This document shows positions 44,782 to 57,013 of a stretch of DNA of 64,000 nt, piece after piece. The stretch covers positions 39,929,335 to 39,993,334 of the forward strand of contig NC_134018.1 of NCBI RefSeq assembly GCF_040712315.1. The letters run 5' to 3'. A model generated the notes under the pieces. That model saw only the letters and a list, made by a program, of their open reading frames with translations. It searched no databases and was not told where the DNA came from. A program made the position numbers and the translations under genes. The stretch comes from Castanea sativa (Eukaryota; Streptophyta; Magnoliopsida; Fagales; Fagaceae). Each line of letters opens with the position of its first letter. Positions within the stretch are counted from its first letter, which is position 1.

Positions 44782-45767
44782 TGTTAGGACATATGTGATT
44801 GGATGTTAAGAACATATATCAGCATTTTATGTATTGGCTAATCCTTTGACAAAACACACTTTACTTGTAATTGGGTAGATCTAAGATGTGTTCAATGCTT
44901 AAAGAAACAAGATTTCAAGTTCAAGTGTTAAAGCCATGCAAGTTTGTCCAAGAAACAAGTGAAGAAGTACTGTTCATTAAAGCTTGACAACTAGCATCTA
45001 TCGAGGTTTAAAAGAGCTATTTAAGCCCGAGGCTCGACAGCTGCTCGACAACTATGGTATTTGTCGAGGTTTATAAAACTCAGTTTTTCTAGACTAATTT
45101 TCATCCAATCCGTGAGTATGTGTTTGGGCTTTCTTTTCTCACAACCCTAAATATAAGGATTATTTTAAGATTCGTATCAGGTTGCACAGCCAAGAGCACA
45201 ATTGCACAATTGCACAAGAGCATAATTCCTCAAGTGTAATTAGAAATCTAGTTTGCCCTAGTTCTTGAAGAAGCTGCTATGTTTGTACATTGTAGGATTT
45301 TGTGAGCAATCAACTTCATGATCTTCATATGTTGAAGAACTTTGCGGCCAACATCCTTCTCAAGTTGGTGATCAAGTAGCGTACTAGGATCCGCGCATTT
45401 ATTGGTTAGTCACGTACTAGGAGCTGTGCATTGAAAAAGAGAGATTGTCACTATAGAACAAATTCAATAGGGTATTGGGGTAAGGGTTCAACTGTAGGTT
45501 GGTATAAAGTACGGGAATTCCTTTACTTGTAACCACTTGTTTTGATAATAGTGGATTCTCGAAGTGGTGACCTTAAAATCACTTGGTGGGGTTTTTGCCA
45601 TGTAGGTTTTCCCCATTCATAAACAAATCACCATGTCATTTAATTTCCATTGCATATTTAGTTATTTGGTGATTTGTGTATGCTGCCATGCTTGTTGGAT
45701 GTAATTGAACCTAATTAATTCACTTGGTTAATTTATCACAAATGGTCAATACATTTTTGGCCTATCA
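44782..45767 (+). repeat. E2 5' LTR
   Basis: From TGTTAGGACATATG to CCTATCA, 986 bp. U3 carries CTCGACAGCT / TCGAGG words (44985-45070), and a TATAAGG lies at 45152. Aligns with the E3 LTRs throughout. Confidence 0.93.
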
Positions 45768-45769
45768 AG

Positions 45770-45781
45770 TAGTATCAAAGC
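45770..45781 (+). promoter_or_regulatory. E2 primer binding site, mutated
   Basis: TAGTATCAAAGC, two bases after the LTR; E3 has TGGTATCAAAGC at the same place. Confidence 0.8.
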
Positions 45782-45839
45782 ATGTACACTCTAATTAGGG
45801 TTTAATCTTTACTATGAGATCCATTGACCCCTGTTTGTC

Positions 45840-47728
45840 ATGGATAAATGGCAGTCACTTATTGTACCTCCTTTATTTGATGGAACTGGAAAGTACGCAC
45901 GAGAGCTTTCTTGCAGTCCTTAGATGAGAAAGTGTGGCAAGCTGTGGAGATAGGCTGGATCAAGTCGAAAGAAGCGCCGGCTGATTGGGATGATGCAAAG
46001 ATCAAGGCAGCTAACTTCAATAGTAGAGCATTGAATGCCTTATTTAGTGCGGTCACAAATGAAGAGTTCAAGAAGATCTCCTCCACTAAAACTCCAAAGG
46101 AGGCGTGGACCATTCTCCAAACAACCTATTAAGGAACCAAGGCTGTCAAGGATTCGAAACTTCAGAGGCTCATTACTAGCTTCGAAGAAATCAAGATGGA
46201 GGAGGACGAGTCATTTGATAAGTTCTATGCTAGGCTCAAGGACATTTTGAACTAAGCATTTAATCTTGAAGAAACCATTCCAGAACCCAAGATTGTGAGA
46301 AAAGTGCTCAGATCTTTACTCGAGAGATTTCATGTCAAGATCACCGCTATTGAGGAATCAAAAGATATTGATAAAATTCCTTTGACAGAACTTGTTGGAA
46401 ATCTGCAGACCTATGAGTTAGGTTTGTATAGGCTCGAGAAGTCAAGTAAAAGTAAGAGCATGGCACTGAAGGCCAAGAGCAGTGACACTGATGAGTCTTC
46501 TGATGATGAAGATTCTAAAATAAAGTCCTACATCACCAGGCAGTTCAAGAAGTTCATGAAGAATGTCAATGCAAAGGGCTTCAACAAGGACCGTAGGCAA
46601 TCAAGTTCTTCACAGTCTAAGAGCCAAGACAAAGGGAAGAAGAATGCTAGGGATGGCGGTCAGTACACTATTCCTTCAGGGCCTAAGTGTTTCGGTTGTT
46701 AAGGATTCGGTCATATGAAACAAGAGTTCCCTACTTATCTCAAGTCTATTGGAAAAAGCAAGGCACTTGTTGCTACCTTGAGTGACACCAAACCTGAGGA
46801 TGATTCTGAAAATGAGGATGATGAAATCCTAAATGCCTTCACCGCCACTGTCAATCCTACTGAAGGGATTGTAGAAGATGTGGATGAAGAAGAGAACTTG
46901 GTGGAGTCAAAATTTGAGAAGCTGGATGAGCAAGATGACATCTACACAACCTATGCAAAGTTATACAAGGTCTCGTTGAAACATAAGAAGCTGTATAGGT
47001 TGGCCACCAAGAAGCTCAGTGATGTGGAGCTTGAACAAGAACAACTCTCCACAAAGTTTGATGAAGCAAATCAGACTATTAGAGTATTAAGGTTTGAGAA
47101 CAATTTCTTAGCTGAGAAGACCAAGAAGCTTGAGGCAGAACTGTTCCAAGTGAGAGCTTAGTTGGAGAGGAGCTCAAGTGCAAAGCTTGACCAGATGCTT
47201 AGCATGCAAAAATCTGCCTTTAATCGAATCGGTTTAGGGTATGATTTTTCTTCTCCTGATATTGCTTCTTCTAGTACAACTATTTTTGTTTCTCCTGCTA
47301 AAAATATTAATTCTGAGATTAATGATGCTAAAACTTTGATAGCTAGTGAAAGCATAGACAAGGAAAAATCTATCTTAGGAGCACCCCCTAAGCTTGCTAA
47401 GAAAGAAACCAAAAACCCTAGGGCTAAGAAGAGCAATGCTAAAAAGTCCAAAGAGAAGAAGCAGCATCTCTATCATCACTATGACGCAGCTAGACATACT
47501 CGACCAAATTGCTATAAGTGGTTAGCTACTCAACAAAGCAACAACATGATGATGTTAGGAAGCCAAAATCAGTTTTCGTCCTCTTTTGCACCTCTAGGAG
47601 ATCTCCTCAAAGCCCTCATATTCCTTTCAACCTTGATCAGTTTCAATTATTCCCTCTCACCACTGGTTCAAGGGTTTGCTCAAAGAAAATGTTCTTCTAA
47701 GGTGTGGAAGGAAAAGGGCTCCAAGTAA
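45840..47728 (+). pseudogene. E2 gag, broken
   Basis: This starts MDKWQSLIVPPLFDGT. A 13 bp deletion after 'gatggaact' relative to E3 shifts the frame. The main frame then reads 'SLDEKVWQAVEIGWIKSKEA', 'AWTILQTTY' and 'RKVLRSLLERFHVKITAIEE'. The first zinc knuckle is damaged (CFGC, stop, GFGHMKQEF). A long acidic coiled-coil region follows, then the second knuckle 'YHHYDAARHTRPNC', with Cys to Tyr changes. Stops lie at 46130, 46250 (approximately), 46700 and 47159. All these parts share one frame with E3 gag. It builds particles in intact relatives; here it is non-functional. Confidence 0.88.
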
Positions 47729-48302
47729 TTTAGTCACTTTTTCACTTTCTCCCTCTTTTTGTTATGCTTGCATTACTTGTGTGTTTTTTCTTGAGACAGT
47801 CTAGTTTTTATGCATTACTTTATTTGACTTGTTTTTGTTTGGTTGTTTTTCAGTTTTGTTTTTATTTTGTTTTTCATTCATAAAAATAAAAAAATTGAAA
47901 AATAAAAAAAATACAAAAACAATGTGTGTATTTGTACATTGGTACTTGTGTACCTTGAATGTCCAATGAAACAAAGATGCGCCAATCATGAAATGATATC
48001 GGTATGCTTTGGCATAGCAAAAGTGCAATGTCAAAAAGTTTAACATAATTGGGTATTTCTTTTCTCTCTCTTATATGCCCATGCATGATATGCTTAATAA
48101 AAGAAAAATAAGCAAAGAAAAATAAAAACAAAAGGATCAAAATTCTTCAAAACATGATTGCAAGCATGTATTCTAGGAGATGTGGGAGTTATAGGATATA
48201 CCTTGAAGGTGATAGTCCCTATCAAGCAGTTATGATCGTGTGTGAGTTAAATTGATTTACTCATATCTCAAATAGTCATAACATAGAGATACATGTGATA
48301 CA
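47729..48302 (+). other. E2 post-gag non-coding region
   Basis: Non-coding. Contains a T-rich tract followed by an A-rich tract (47822-47930) able to fold back on itself, shared with E3 at 55622-55716. Confidence 0.6.
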
Positions 48303-49082
48303 TGTTTTAAAAGAGCTGTTTAAGCCTGAGGCTCAATAGCTGCTCAACAGCTATGGTATCTGTCGAGGTTTGTGAAACTTAGTTTTTTTGGACTGATTTT
48401 CATCCAATCCGTGATTATGTGTTTGGGGTTTCTTTTTTCACAACCCTAAACATATATAAGGATTATTTTAAGGGTCATATCAGGTTGCACAACAAAGAGC
48501 ACAATTGCACAAGAGCATAATTCCTCAAGTGTAATCAGAAACCTAATTTGCCCTAGTTCTTGAAAAAGCTGTTGTGTTTGTACACCATAGGATTTTGTGA
48601 CCAAGAAATTTCGTGATCTTCATGTGTTGAAGAACAGAAGAACTTTGCAGCCAACATCCTTCTCAAGTTGGTGATCAAGTCGCATGCTAGGATCCGCGCA
48701 TCTATTGGTTAGTCACGTATTGGGAGCCGTGCATTGAAAATGAGAGATTTTCACTACAGAACAAGTCCAATTGGGTATTGGGGTAAGGGTTCAATTGTAG
48801 GTTGGTATAAGGTACTGGAATTCCTTTACTTGTAACCGCATGTTTTGATAATAGTGGATTCTCGGGAGTGGTGACCTTAAAATCACTCGGTGGGATTTTT
48901 GCCATGTAGGTTTTCTCATTCGTAAACAAATCACCGTGTCATTTAATTTCCACTACATATTTAATTATTTGGTGATTTGTGTGTGCTGCCATGCTTATTG
49001 GATGTAATTAAACCTAATTAATTCACTTGACTAATTAATTGGTTAATTTATCACAAGGGGTCAATACATTTTTGGCATATCA
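48303..49082 (+). repeat. E2 3' LTR, 5'-truncated
   Basis: Begins inside U3 at the 'ttaaaagagctgtttaa' word (equivalent to about 45008 in the 5' LTR) and ends CATATCA directly before the cttga duplication. Confidence 0.9.
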
Positions 49083-49087
49083 CTTGA

Positions 49088-49654
49088 AAACACTAGCATC
49101 GACATATTTGACCTCTATCCCTCCCTTTTATCCCCTTTCTCCAAACTCACCACTATTGAAACCGTCAATGACATCTATGGCTTCTTCTAGTCTAAGTCCA
49201 TAATTCCTTCTATATCCTCCTAACCCGAACCTACATTTAGATCTCTCCTTAACTATTGGGGTCCACTTCAATGCCCCCCAAATTTCAAAATCAAGCAATG
49301 TCTACCCTTAAGTATTAAAAATTAGCAAATTACCCCATGCTATTTAAAAAAAATTAAATTTAGTGGAATTTAGTAAATACAAGAAGTAATTTGCCTATTT
49401 CCAAAAGTTCAAAGGGAAAATTGGTCGATTCTAAAGTTTTCGAGGGGATTGCAGTAGACTCAATAGTTAAGGGGGAAGAGAGGCGGGGGGAAGTGCATTT
49501 AACCCAAAATATTTTATTGCCTAAAAAACAATGCTAATTAATTTTTCTTAAACACTATAATTGGCATGCATTTTGGTTAGTATTGTGACAGTATAATGTG
49601 AGTGATTTTTGAGATATTTTGGGTATTGTTTAACTTAAGGCTAATGATCATAGG

Positions 49655-49656
<2 letters not shown>
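49088..49656. other. Non-coding stretch
   Basis: No gene seen. It continues the target site of E2; nothing recognisable. Confidence 0.55.

Positions 49657-49731
<75 letters not shown>
49657..49731. repeat. (TA)n microsatellite
   Basis: About 37 TA units, touching the left end of the TIR element. Confidence 0.95.
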
Positions 49732-49735
<4 letters not shown>

Positions 49736-50918
49736 TAAGGGTAAAATATTATTTTGTCCTCTATACTTTAATAGAAGTTTGTTTTTCATCCCTAAGATTT
49801 AAAAAGTTCATTTTTTCGTCCCTAAACTATTGAAAAGAACATTTTTAGTCCCTAAACTTTATAAAAAGTATATTTTGTCCCTAAACTACTGAAAAATTTT
49901 CATCTTTCATCATTATTTTTGTCTCTAAACTATTTGTACGTTTTTAGACCCCTTAACACAAGTTGTTTAACCTAGTTATTTAGCCAAGTGAATACTTAGA
50001 TAAATTATTCAGTTCTAGGTTAACACAATAAAATCATATCATGTAAATAATGTAGAAAAATAAAGAACACAATGATATGATAACCTAGGAAAACCTAACG
50101 GTTAAAAAACCTGGGGATGATTTAACTTAGCTATCCTTAAGGTAAAAACAGATCCACTATGAAAGAATTAAAGTTTTTACAATAAGACTTAGACCACTAA
50201 CATCCTATTGCTACCTCGAGTAGAAAACTTACTACCACACCATGTGACAACTCCGAGTCTACAGACTACTTCTTTCCTTGATCTGTTGCAACCACAAGTT
50301 CTCCTACTTGTGACTTTGAGACTCCACTTAAAGGTTTAAGATCTTGTTTAACGTTCTTTATGCAGCAACTGAAGAGATCATCAAGTTCTTGACGTGAATC
50401 TTGATTTTGACAATTCTATGTGTGTGTATAAAGGTAAACATCTCTAGATCTCACAGAAGATTCAACACACAGCACTTCAAAGACTTCTATAACATAGCTA
50501 GGGTTTTTCCTTTTATATTTGGAGTGAAACACAAAACCCTACACGTCATATGGGCTTGGGTTGAATTGGAAATTCTATAGAAAATTAAATTTGCATGAGA
50601 TTCGATCGATCGAGTCTAATTTTCAATCGATCGAGTCTTGCAGATTTTGTCCAATAAATCCTGCAATCACTCGATTCCAATTTTACAATTAAACTTACTT
50701 TGAGCAAGCCTAAACCTAGACTCTATGTTTTAATCATGGTTTGCCAACATAATACATAATGAAGTTTTAATACATTAGTCCCAAAGGTCTTAGAACCTAA
50801 CACTATTTAAAAAACTCTTTACAAAATTTATAGATGAAAAAATAAATTTTTATAGTTTAGGGACAAAAAAAAATTTTGATAAAATTTAGGGACCAAAATA
50901 ATATGTTATCCTAATTAT
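49731..50918. mobile_element. TIR element (MITE-like) interrupted by a solo LTR
   Basis: The left end 'aattataagggtaaaatatt' with repeated 'gtccctaaact' words is complementary to the right end ('ttagggaccaaaataatat', 50886-50904, then 'gttatcctaattat'). The inverted ends extend for more than 100 bp with mismatches. Without the 868 bp insert the element is about 315 bp. No coding capacity. Long degenerate TIRs suggest a MULE-type MITE, but the target duplication is hidden by the adjoining (TA)n, so the class is not settled. Confidence 0.65.
49935..50802 (-). mobile_element. Solo LTR (copia-like) with perfect target duplication
   Basis: The ends on minus are TGTTAGGTTC (50802) and CGTACA (49935). 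Perfect 5 bp duplications ctatt lie at 49930-49934 and 50803-50807. On minus a TATAAAA at 50517-50511 is followed by 'ggaaaaaccctag', and 60-150 bp upstream lie two 'actcgatcga' blocks (50640-50600). No internal region is present, so it arose by LTR-LTR recombination. Confidence 0.85.
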
Positions 50919-52543
50919 AAAAAAGCGGAAGCATATAGAAAATTAAACCCTAAAACTTTAAAATATCTTGTCTTCCGTATGGCTATGTTAATTTTACATA
51001 ACTATTCTAAAGATTTATTAATTTTGGAAAAAAAATTTATTAATGTCATTAACTATATCAAATCAAATGCATATCAACTTTATTGAAACCAAATATTTAT
51101 TTTAATTATAGTGTTTTGATCCCAAGACTTCATACACCTTGAAAGGACTAGTTTATACCTCAAATAGATTATGCAGTGGATTTATCAATTTATAACCTAT
51201 TAACCAAATTATGACGATTTAAACCAGAAGATTAGCATGTCATCAAAGTTGTGAAGCAAAAGAATCAAAACAACAAAAATAAAAGATAACAATATGGTGA
51301 TGAAGTGAAAAACAGATGGAGAACCTTTCCAAAGGAAAAACTATTGGGAAAAATAATTTACATCTCATGCATATCAAATGAAGTTGTATCACATGTTCTC
51401 TTAATTAAAATTGAATTAGGTTTTATAGAGTACTTACCCTTGATGTAGTAAATTCCAAAACAAAATTGAAATTGTAACAACTTAATCTTGAGAGCTCCTC
51501 GATCTTCAGTCTTCACCTCAATTACCACATGATTTCCGAGAGAGTGGGCTCTCCTTGTCAAGAACAACCCCAACTGAGTGTTTTTAAGAAGGTAGAATTT
51601 TTTTCTTTTTTTTTTTCTCTAGTGCTAGGCATGTAGTGCAAAGACTTTTATTTTTTCCTCAATTGATTTAATTTCAATTTATGCATGTATTGCAATAGAG
51701 AATAGAATATGGGCCAGCCCAAATGGGCTTTAAAATATGTGGCTTGAGCAGGAACCAAAGGGAAAATAAAAACCCTAGCCCTAATGGGCCTTGGCCTCCT
51801 ATCAACTTATAACAGACCCAAAGTTACTTATAAGCATAAATTAAAATTATGTTTGCATTCTAGGTTTTTATCAAATTATAAAATTATCCCAAGACTTTAT
51901 TATATAGCATTCGAGCCCTCCATGAAATCATCCACAGTGGAACAAAGTCAAAAGTTATTGTCACTCTGTAAAGCACTACATTTTAATTCCTTACGTTCTT
52001 AATTTAATCTCTTGATCATTCTTATATTTATAAAATATAAATTTTAGTAACTCTTTAACAAAGTAGCCAAACCCAACATTCTAAATAACCAATTCTCATT
52101 TATCCCAAGAGGATATTTCATATCTCAAAATGAGATTATGGATTCCGATTCCGTCTTGACTCTTGAGAATGTGTGTTCCCACAACATTACATGTGATTGC
52201 CCAATGTACTAAGGCATTGACCATGCTGGATCTCACTTTGGTACGCATCAAAGCAACCAACAATTCATGTTTGAGTTCACCATCCTTTCAAGATTAATAG
52301 TCCATGCAAATAGCAAGCGTGAGATTTATTTGTTCAAGTGATAATAGTTGGTAAAAAACAAAATCAAAGCAGCCAGTTCAGCGTATTCCAAACACACCAC
52401 ATATCAATTAGAAGTCTCCAGTTCCATATTCAAGACAAAATCTCATAATTGATATGTTATAGTTTGAACAAATGAAATGCTCAATTTTGTCACCAACTAC
52501 GAACTAAAATTTTTGAGCTAATAAGGAACTTGTGATTAAGATT
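50919..52543. other. Non-coding stretch, possibly containing an old LTR
   Basis: No gene. From about 51112 to 52330 the composition ('agtgggctctccttgtcaag', 'aatgggccttggcctcctat', 'gaatgtgtgttcccacaaca') looks to me like an LTR on minus, but I could not fix both ends or a target duplication. Confidence 0.35.
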
Positions 52544-53541
52544 TGTTAGGACATATGCGATTTGATGTTAGGAACATATGTCAACATTTTATGTGCTGGT
52601 TGATCTTTTGATAAAACGCACTTTACTTGTAATTAGGTAGATCTAGGATGTGTTTAATACTTCAAGAAACAAGGTTTCAAGTTCAAGTGTTAAAGCCATG
52701 CAAGTCTGTCCAAAAATCAAGTGAAGAATTGTTGTTTATTAAAACTCGACAGCTAGTATCAATCGAGGTTTAAAAGAGCTGTTCAACCTGAGGCTCAACA
52801 GCTACTCGACAGTTAGGGTATCTGTTGAGGTTTATGAAACTCAGTTTTTCAAAACTGTTTTTCATCCAATCCGTGAGTATGTGTTTAGGCTTTCTTTTCT
52901 CACAATCCTAAACATAAGGATTATTTTAAAGGCCGTCATAAGTTCACAGTTAAGAGCACTGTTGCACAAGAGCATAATTTCACAAGTGTGACCGAAAACC
53001 TAGTTACCCTAGTTCATCTTGAAGAAGCTACTGTATTTGTACACCGTAGGGTTTTATGACCAAGCAACTTCATGATCTTCATCGTGTGATGAACTGAAGA
53101 ACTTTGTAGCCAAAATCCTTCTCAAGTTGGTGATCAAGTCGCGTACTGGGATATGCGCATCTTTTGATTTGTCACGTACTGGGAGCCGTGCAATACTAGG
53201 AGAGATTATCACTATAGAATAAGTCCAACTGGGTATTGGGGTAAAGGTTCAATTGTAGGTTGGTATAAGGTACTGAGATTCTTTTACTTGTAACTGTTTG
53301 TTTTGATAATAGTGGATTCTCAAGAGTGGTGACCTTAAAATCCCCCGGTGGGGTTTTTGCCATGTAGGTTTTCCCCATTCGTAAACAAATCATCGTGTCA
53401 TTTAATTTCCGCTGCATATTTAGTTATTTGGTGATTTGTGTGTGCTGCCACACTTATTGCATGTAATTGAACCTAATTAATTCACTTGGCTAATTTATTG
53501 GTTAATTCATCACAATGGGTCAATACATTTTTGGCCTGTCA
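52544..53541 (+). repeat. E3 5' LTR
   Basis: 998 bp. U3 carries CTCGACAGCT and related words (52744-52830). The TATA region reads 'cataagga', whereas the 3' LTR has 'catatataagga', so this promoter copy has lost bases. Confidence 0.93.
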
Positions 53542-53543
53542 AG

Positions 53544-53555
53544 TGGTATCAAAGC
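53544..53555 (+). promoter_or_regulatory. E3 primer binding site (initiator Met-tRNA)
   Basis: TGGTATCAAAGC, two bases after the LTR end. Confidence 0.92.
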
Positions 53556-53613
53556 GGGCATACTTTAATTAGGATTTAATCTTTATTGTGTGATCCATTG
53601 ACCCATGTTTGTC

Positions 53614-55518
53614 ATAGATAGAGGACAGTCACTTATTGTACCTCTTTTATTTGATGGAACTAACTATATATACTGGAAAGTACGCATGAGAGCTTTCTTA
53701 CAGTCCTTAGATGAGAAGGTGTGGCAAGCTGTAGAGATAGACTGGACTAAGCCAAAGGAAGCACTGGCTGACTAGGATGATGCAAAGATCAAGGCGATAA
53801 ACTTCTACAACAGGGCATTGAATACTTTATGCAGTGCAATCACAAATGAGGAGTTCAAGAAGATGTCCTCCATTGAAACTCCAAAGGAGGTGTGGACCAT
53901 TCTCCAGATAACCTATGAAGGAACCAAGGTTGTCAAGGATTTGAAGCTTCAGAGGCTCACTACGAGCTTCGAAGAAATCAAGATGGAAGAGGATGAGTCA
54001 TTTGATGAGTTCTATGCTAGGCTCAAGTACATAGTGAACTTAGCTTTCAATCTTGGAAAAACCATTCTTGAACCCAAGATTTTGAGAAAGGTGCTCAGGT
54101 CTCTGCCTGCGAGATTTCATGCCAAGATCACCGCAATAGAGGAATCAAAAGATATTGACAAGATTCCTTTGACAGAGCTAGTTGGTAATCTACAAACTTG
54201 TGAGTTAGGTTTGACAAGAATTGGCAAGTCAGGTAAGGGCAAGAGCATTGCATTGAAGGCAAAGAGAAGTAACACGAATGAGTCTTCCGATGATGAAGAT
54301 TCTAGAATGAAGTCCTATATCAACCGGTAGTTCAAGAAATTCATAAAGAATGCCAATGCAAAGGGTTTCGACAAGAACCGTAGGCAATAAAGTTCTTCAA
54401 AGTCTAAGAGCCAAGACTAAGGGAAGAAGGATGCTAGGGATGGCGGTCAGTACACTGTTCCCTAAAGACCTAAGTGTTTCAAGTGTCAAGGTTTCTGTCA
54501 CATGAAACAAGAGTGCCCTACCTATCTTAAGTCCATTGGGAAAAGTAAGGCACTTGTTACAACTTTGAGCGACACTGAACCTGAGGATGATTTTGAAAAT
54601 GAAGATGATGGAATCCTAAATGCTTTCACCGCCGCTGTCAATCCTATTGAGGGTATTGTGGAAGATGTGGATGAAGAAAAAGACTTGGTGGAGTCAAAAT
54701 TTGAGAAGATGGATGAACAAGATAACATCCACACTGCCTATGCAAACCTATATAAGGTCTCTGAAAAGCATGAGAAGTTGTATAGGTTGGCCACCAAGAA
54801 ACTTAGTGATGTTGAGCTTGAACGAGAACAACTCTCCACAAAGTTTGATGAAGCAAATCATACTATTGGAGCACTGAGGTTTGAAAACAATTTTTTGGCT
54901 GAGAAGATCAAGAAGCTTGAGGCAAAACTGTTCCAAGTTAGAGCTCAGTTGGAGAGGACCTCAAGTGCAAAGCTTGATGAGATGCTCATCATGCAAAAAT
55001 TTGCCTCCGATCGATCCGGTTTAGGGTATGATTTTTCTTCTCCTAACATTGCTTCTTCTAGTACTATTATTTTTGTTTCTCCTGCTAACAATATTGATTT
55101 TAAGAATAATGATGCTAAAACTGCGATAGCTAATGAGAACATAGGCAAGGGTAAATCTATCTTAGGAGTACCTCCTAAGCTTACTAAGAAAGAAACTGAA
55201 AACCCTAGGGCTAAGAAGAGTAATGATGAAAAGTCCAAAGAGAAGAAGCAACATCTCTGTCACCATTGTGGAGCAGCTAGACACACTTGAACAAATTGCT
55301 ACAAGTGGCAAGCCACTCAACAGAGCAGCAGTATGGTCTCAGCTGGAGACCTAATTCAGTTTCCATCCTCTCTCACTCCTCTTAGAGATCTACTCAAACC
55401 CCTCATGTTCCTTTCGAACTTGAACGGTTGCAATTCATCTCCTCTCTTCCGGTTCAAGGGTTCGCCAAAAGGAAAGGTTCTTCCAAGGTGTGGACGGAAA
55501 TGGCTCCAAGTGATTTAG
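53614..55518 (+). pseudogene. E3 gag (copia type), broken
   Basis: The start codon position reads ATA. The capsid-like domain shows 'SLIVPLLFDGTNYIYWKVRM', 'AFLQSLDEKVW', 'EVWTILQITYEGTK', 'FDEFYARLKYIVNLAFNLG' and 'RKVLRSLPARFHAKITAIEE'. The first zinc knuckle is complete (CFKCQGFCHMKQEC, about 54475-54515). An acidic coiled-coil region follows (54560-54960). The second knuckle CHHCGAARHT lies at 55258-55287, just before a stop. Stops in the same frame lie near 53774, 54328, 54388, 54418, 54466 and 55288. After gag the sequence goes straight into non-coding DNA, with no protease motif. Confidence 0.88.
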
Positions 55519-56617
55519 TCACTTTTTCTCTCTCCCTCTCTTGATTTTATTTTTGCATTACTTGTTTGTTTTGCTTTCTTATTTTGAGACAGTCTAGTTT
55601 TTATGCAGTGCTTTATTTGACATGTTTTTGTTTGTTTGTTTTTCAGTTGTGTTTTTATTTTTGTTTTTTATTTTATAAAAATCAAAAAAATTGAAAAATA
55701 AAAAAATACAAAAACAATATGTTTTTGTGTACATTGGTACTTGTGTACCTTGAATGGCCAATGAAACAAAGTTTTCTAAACTTTGAATCTCTTGTATAGC
55801 TTAGATGAGCACCTATATGCACAACTAAGTAAGTGAGCTTTGTGGCTCGTGTTTGTGATGAGTAAGATTAAGTGATCTCTTATACTTAATACTCGTATCA
55901 CTATTTTTGACAGGAAGGACTAAAAAAATCCTAATAGAAAGGCATAAATAACCATCTCACCACAGTTGCTCACCAATCATGAAATGACATTTGTATGCTT
56001 CGACATAGCAAAAGTGCAATGTCAAAAAGCTTAACATAATTGGGTATTTCTTTTCTCTCTCTTGTATGCCCATGCATGATATACTTAATAAAATAAAAAT
56101 ATGCAAAGAAAAATAAAAGCAAAAGAAACAAAATGCTTTAAAATATGATTGTAAACGTGTATTCTAAAAGATGTGGGAGTTATAGGATGTACCTTGAAGG
56201 TGATAGTCCCCATCAAACAGTTATGATCATGTGTAAGTTAAATTGATTTACTCATATCTCAAATCATCACAAAATAGAAACACTTATGCAATATTGCAAT
56301 ATTTTTCACATACAACACGCAATATTCTTTGCTACTTTTGATACATGTGCAGGTACAATGTGATTTGGTCATCACAAGGTTTACATGTGTTAATGTATAC
56401 TCACTAAACTGTCTTAACTTGTTTTTGAAATATAAAATTGGTTAGACTTGTTTAGTGTGTGTGTATGTGTTTTGGACCTCAATGCATGACATTTTTCTTG
56501 ATTGAGAGATGTTTTTGAGAGATTAAAATGTTGGTTGGATCCTTGGTTGAATTGCATGGTTGATTGCATTCATGTCTGAGTTTTTCTCTTCTTGAAAACT
56601 GTTTTTAAAGCAATCTC
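55519..56617 (+). other. E3 spacer between gag and the ORF2 promoter
   Basis: Non-coding. The fold-back A/T tract is at 55622-55716. No pol traces in six frames. Much of it (to about 56300) aligns with E2. Confidence 0.65.
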
Positions 56618-56880
56618 AACAGCTCCTCGACACCTCTCGACAGCTAGGCTATCTATCGAGCTCTTCAGCTTTTCTTTATCGCAATCTCGATAGCTCCTCG
56701 ATCCATTGAGAAAGTTTATGTCTCCTCGATAGATGCTCAATAGCTCCTCGATCCATCGAGCTCATCCTTATTATGGACACCTCTAGACAACTGCTCGATT
56801 GCTATATCTCTCCAAGCTTTTAAAGCTTGACACCTCTCACTCTCAATCTTTCGAGATTTAAAAGGTTCTATAAATAGCTT
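56618..56880 (+). promoter_or_regulatory. Putative internal promoter of E3 ORF2
   Basis: A dense cluster of CTCGA, TCGAG and 'agctcctcga' words runs from 56620 to 56800. The block at 56636-56660 (ctcgacagctagg...ctatcgag) matches the 3' LTR block at 59386-59410 at 24 of 25 positions. A canonical plant TATA box TATAAATAG lies at 56869-56877. The leader downstream is CT-rich and leads to a splice donor at 57014. Confidence 0.65.
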
Positions 56881-57013
56881 CTTCGCGATACCAAACTCAC
56901 TTCTCTCGATCTTTCTTGATTGTTTTCTGTCTTTTCACCTCCCAATCACCTATCTCTCACTCTAAACTTCATTCCCAAGAGATTTTCAGTCTAGATTGAT
57001 CTTTCTTCCTTTG

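Larger units (their letters stand above)
44782..49082 (+). mobile_element. E2: copia-like, pol-less element, internally deleted
   Basis: The 5' LTR is 44782-45767. The 3' LTR (48303-49082) lacks its first 220 or so bases. Perfect 5 bp duplications cttga lie at 44777-44781 and 49083-49087, proving a single insertion. Internally there are a Met-tRNA primer site, a broken gag (45840-47728) and 570 bp of non-coding sequence. Compared with E3, everything from about 56300 of E3 to the U3 of the 3' LTR is missing, which removes the ORF2 promoter, ORF2 and the polypurine tract. The junction near 48303 lies in 'atacatgt' words present on both sides, so microhomology-mediated deletion after insertion is likely. 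Confidence 0.92.
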
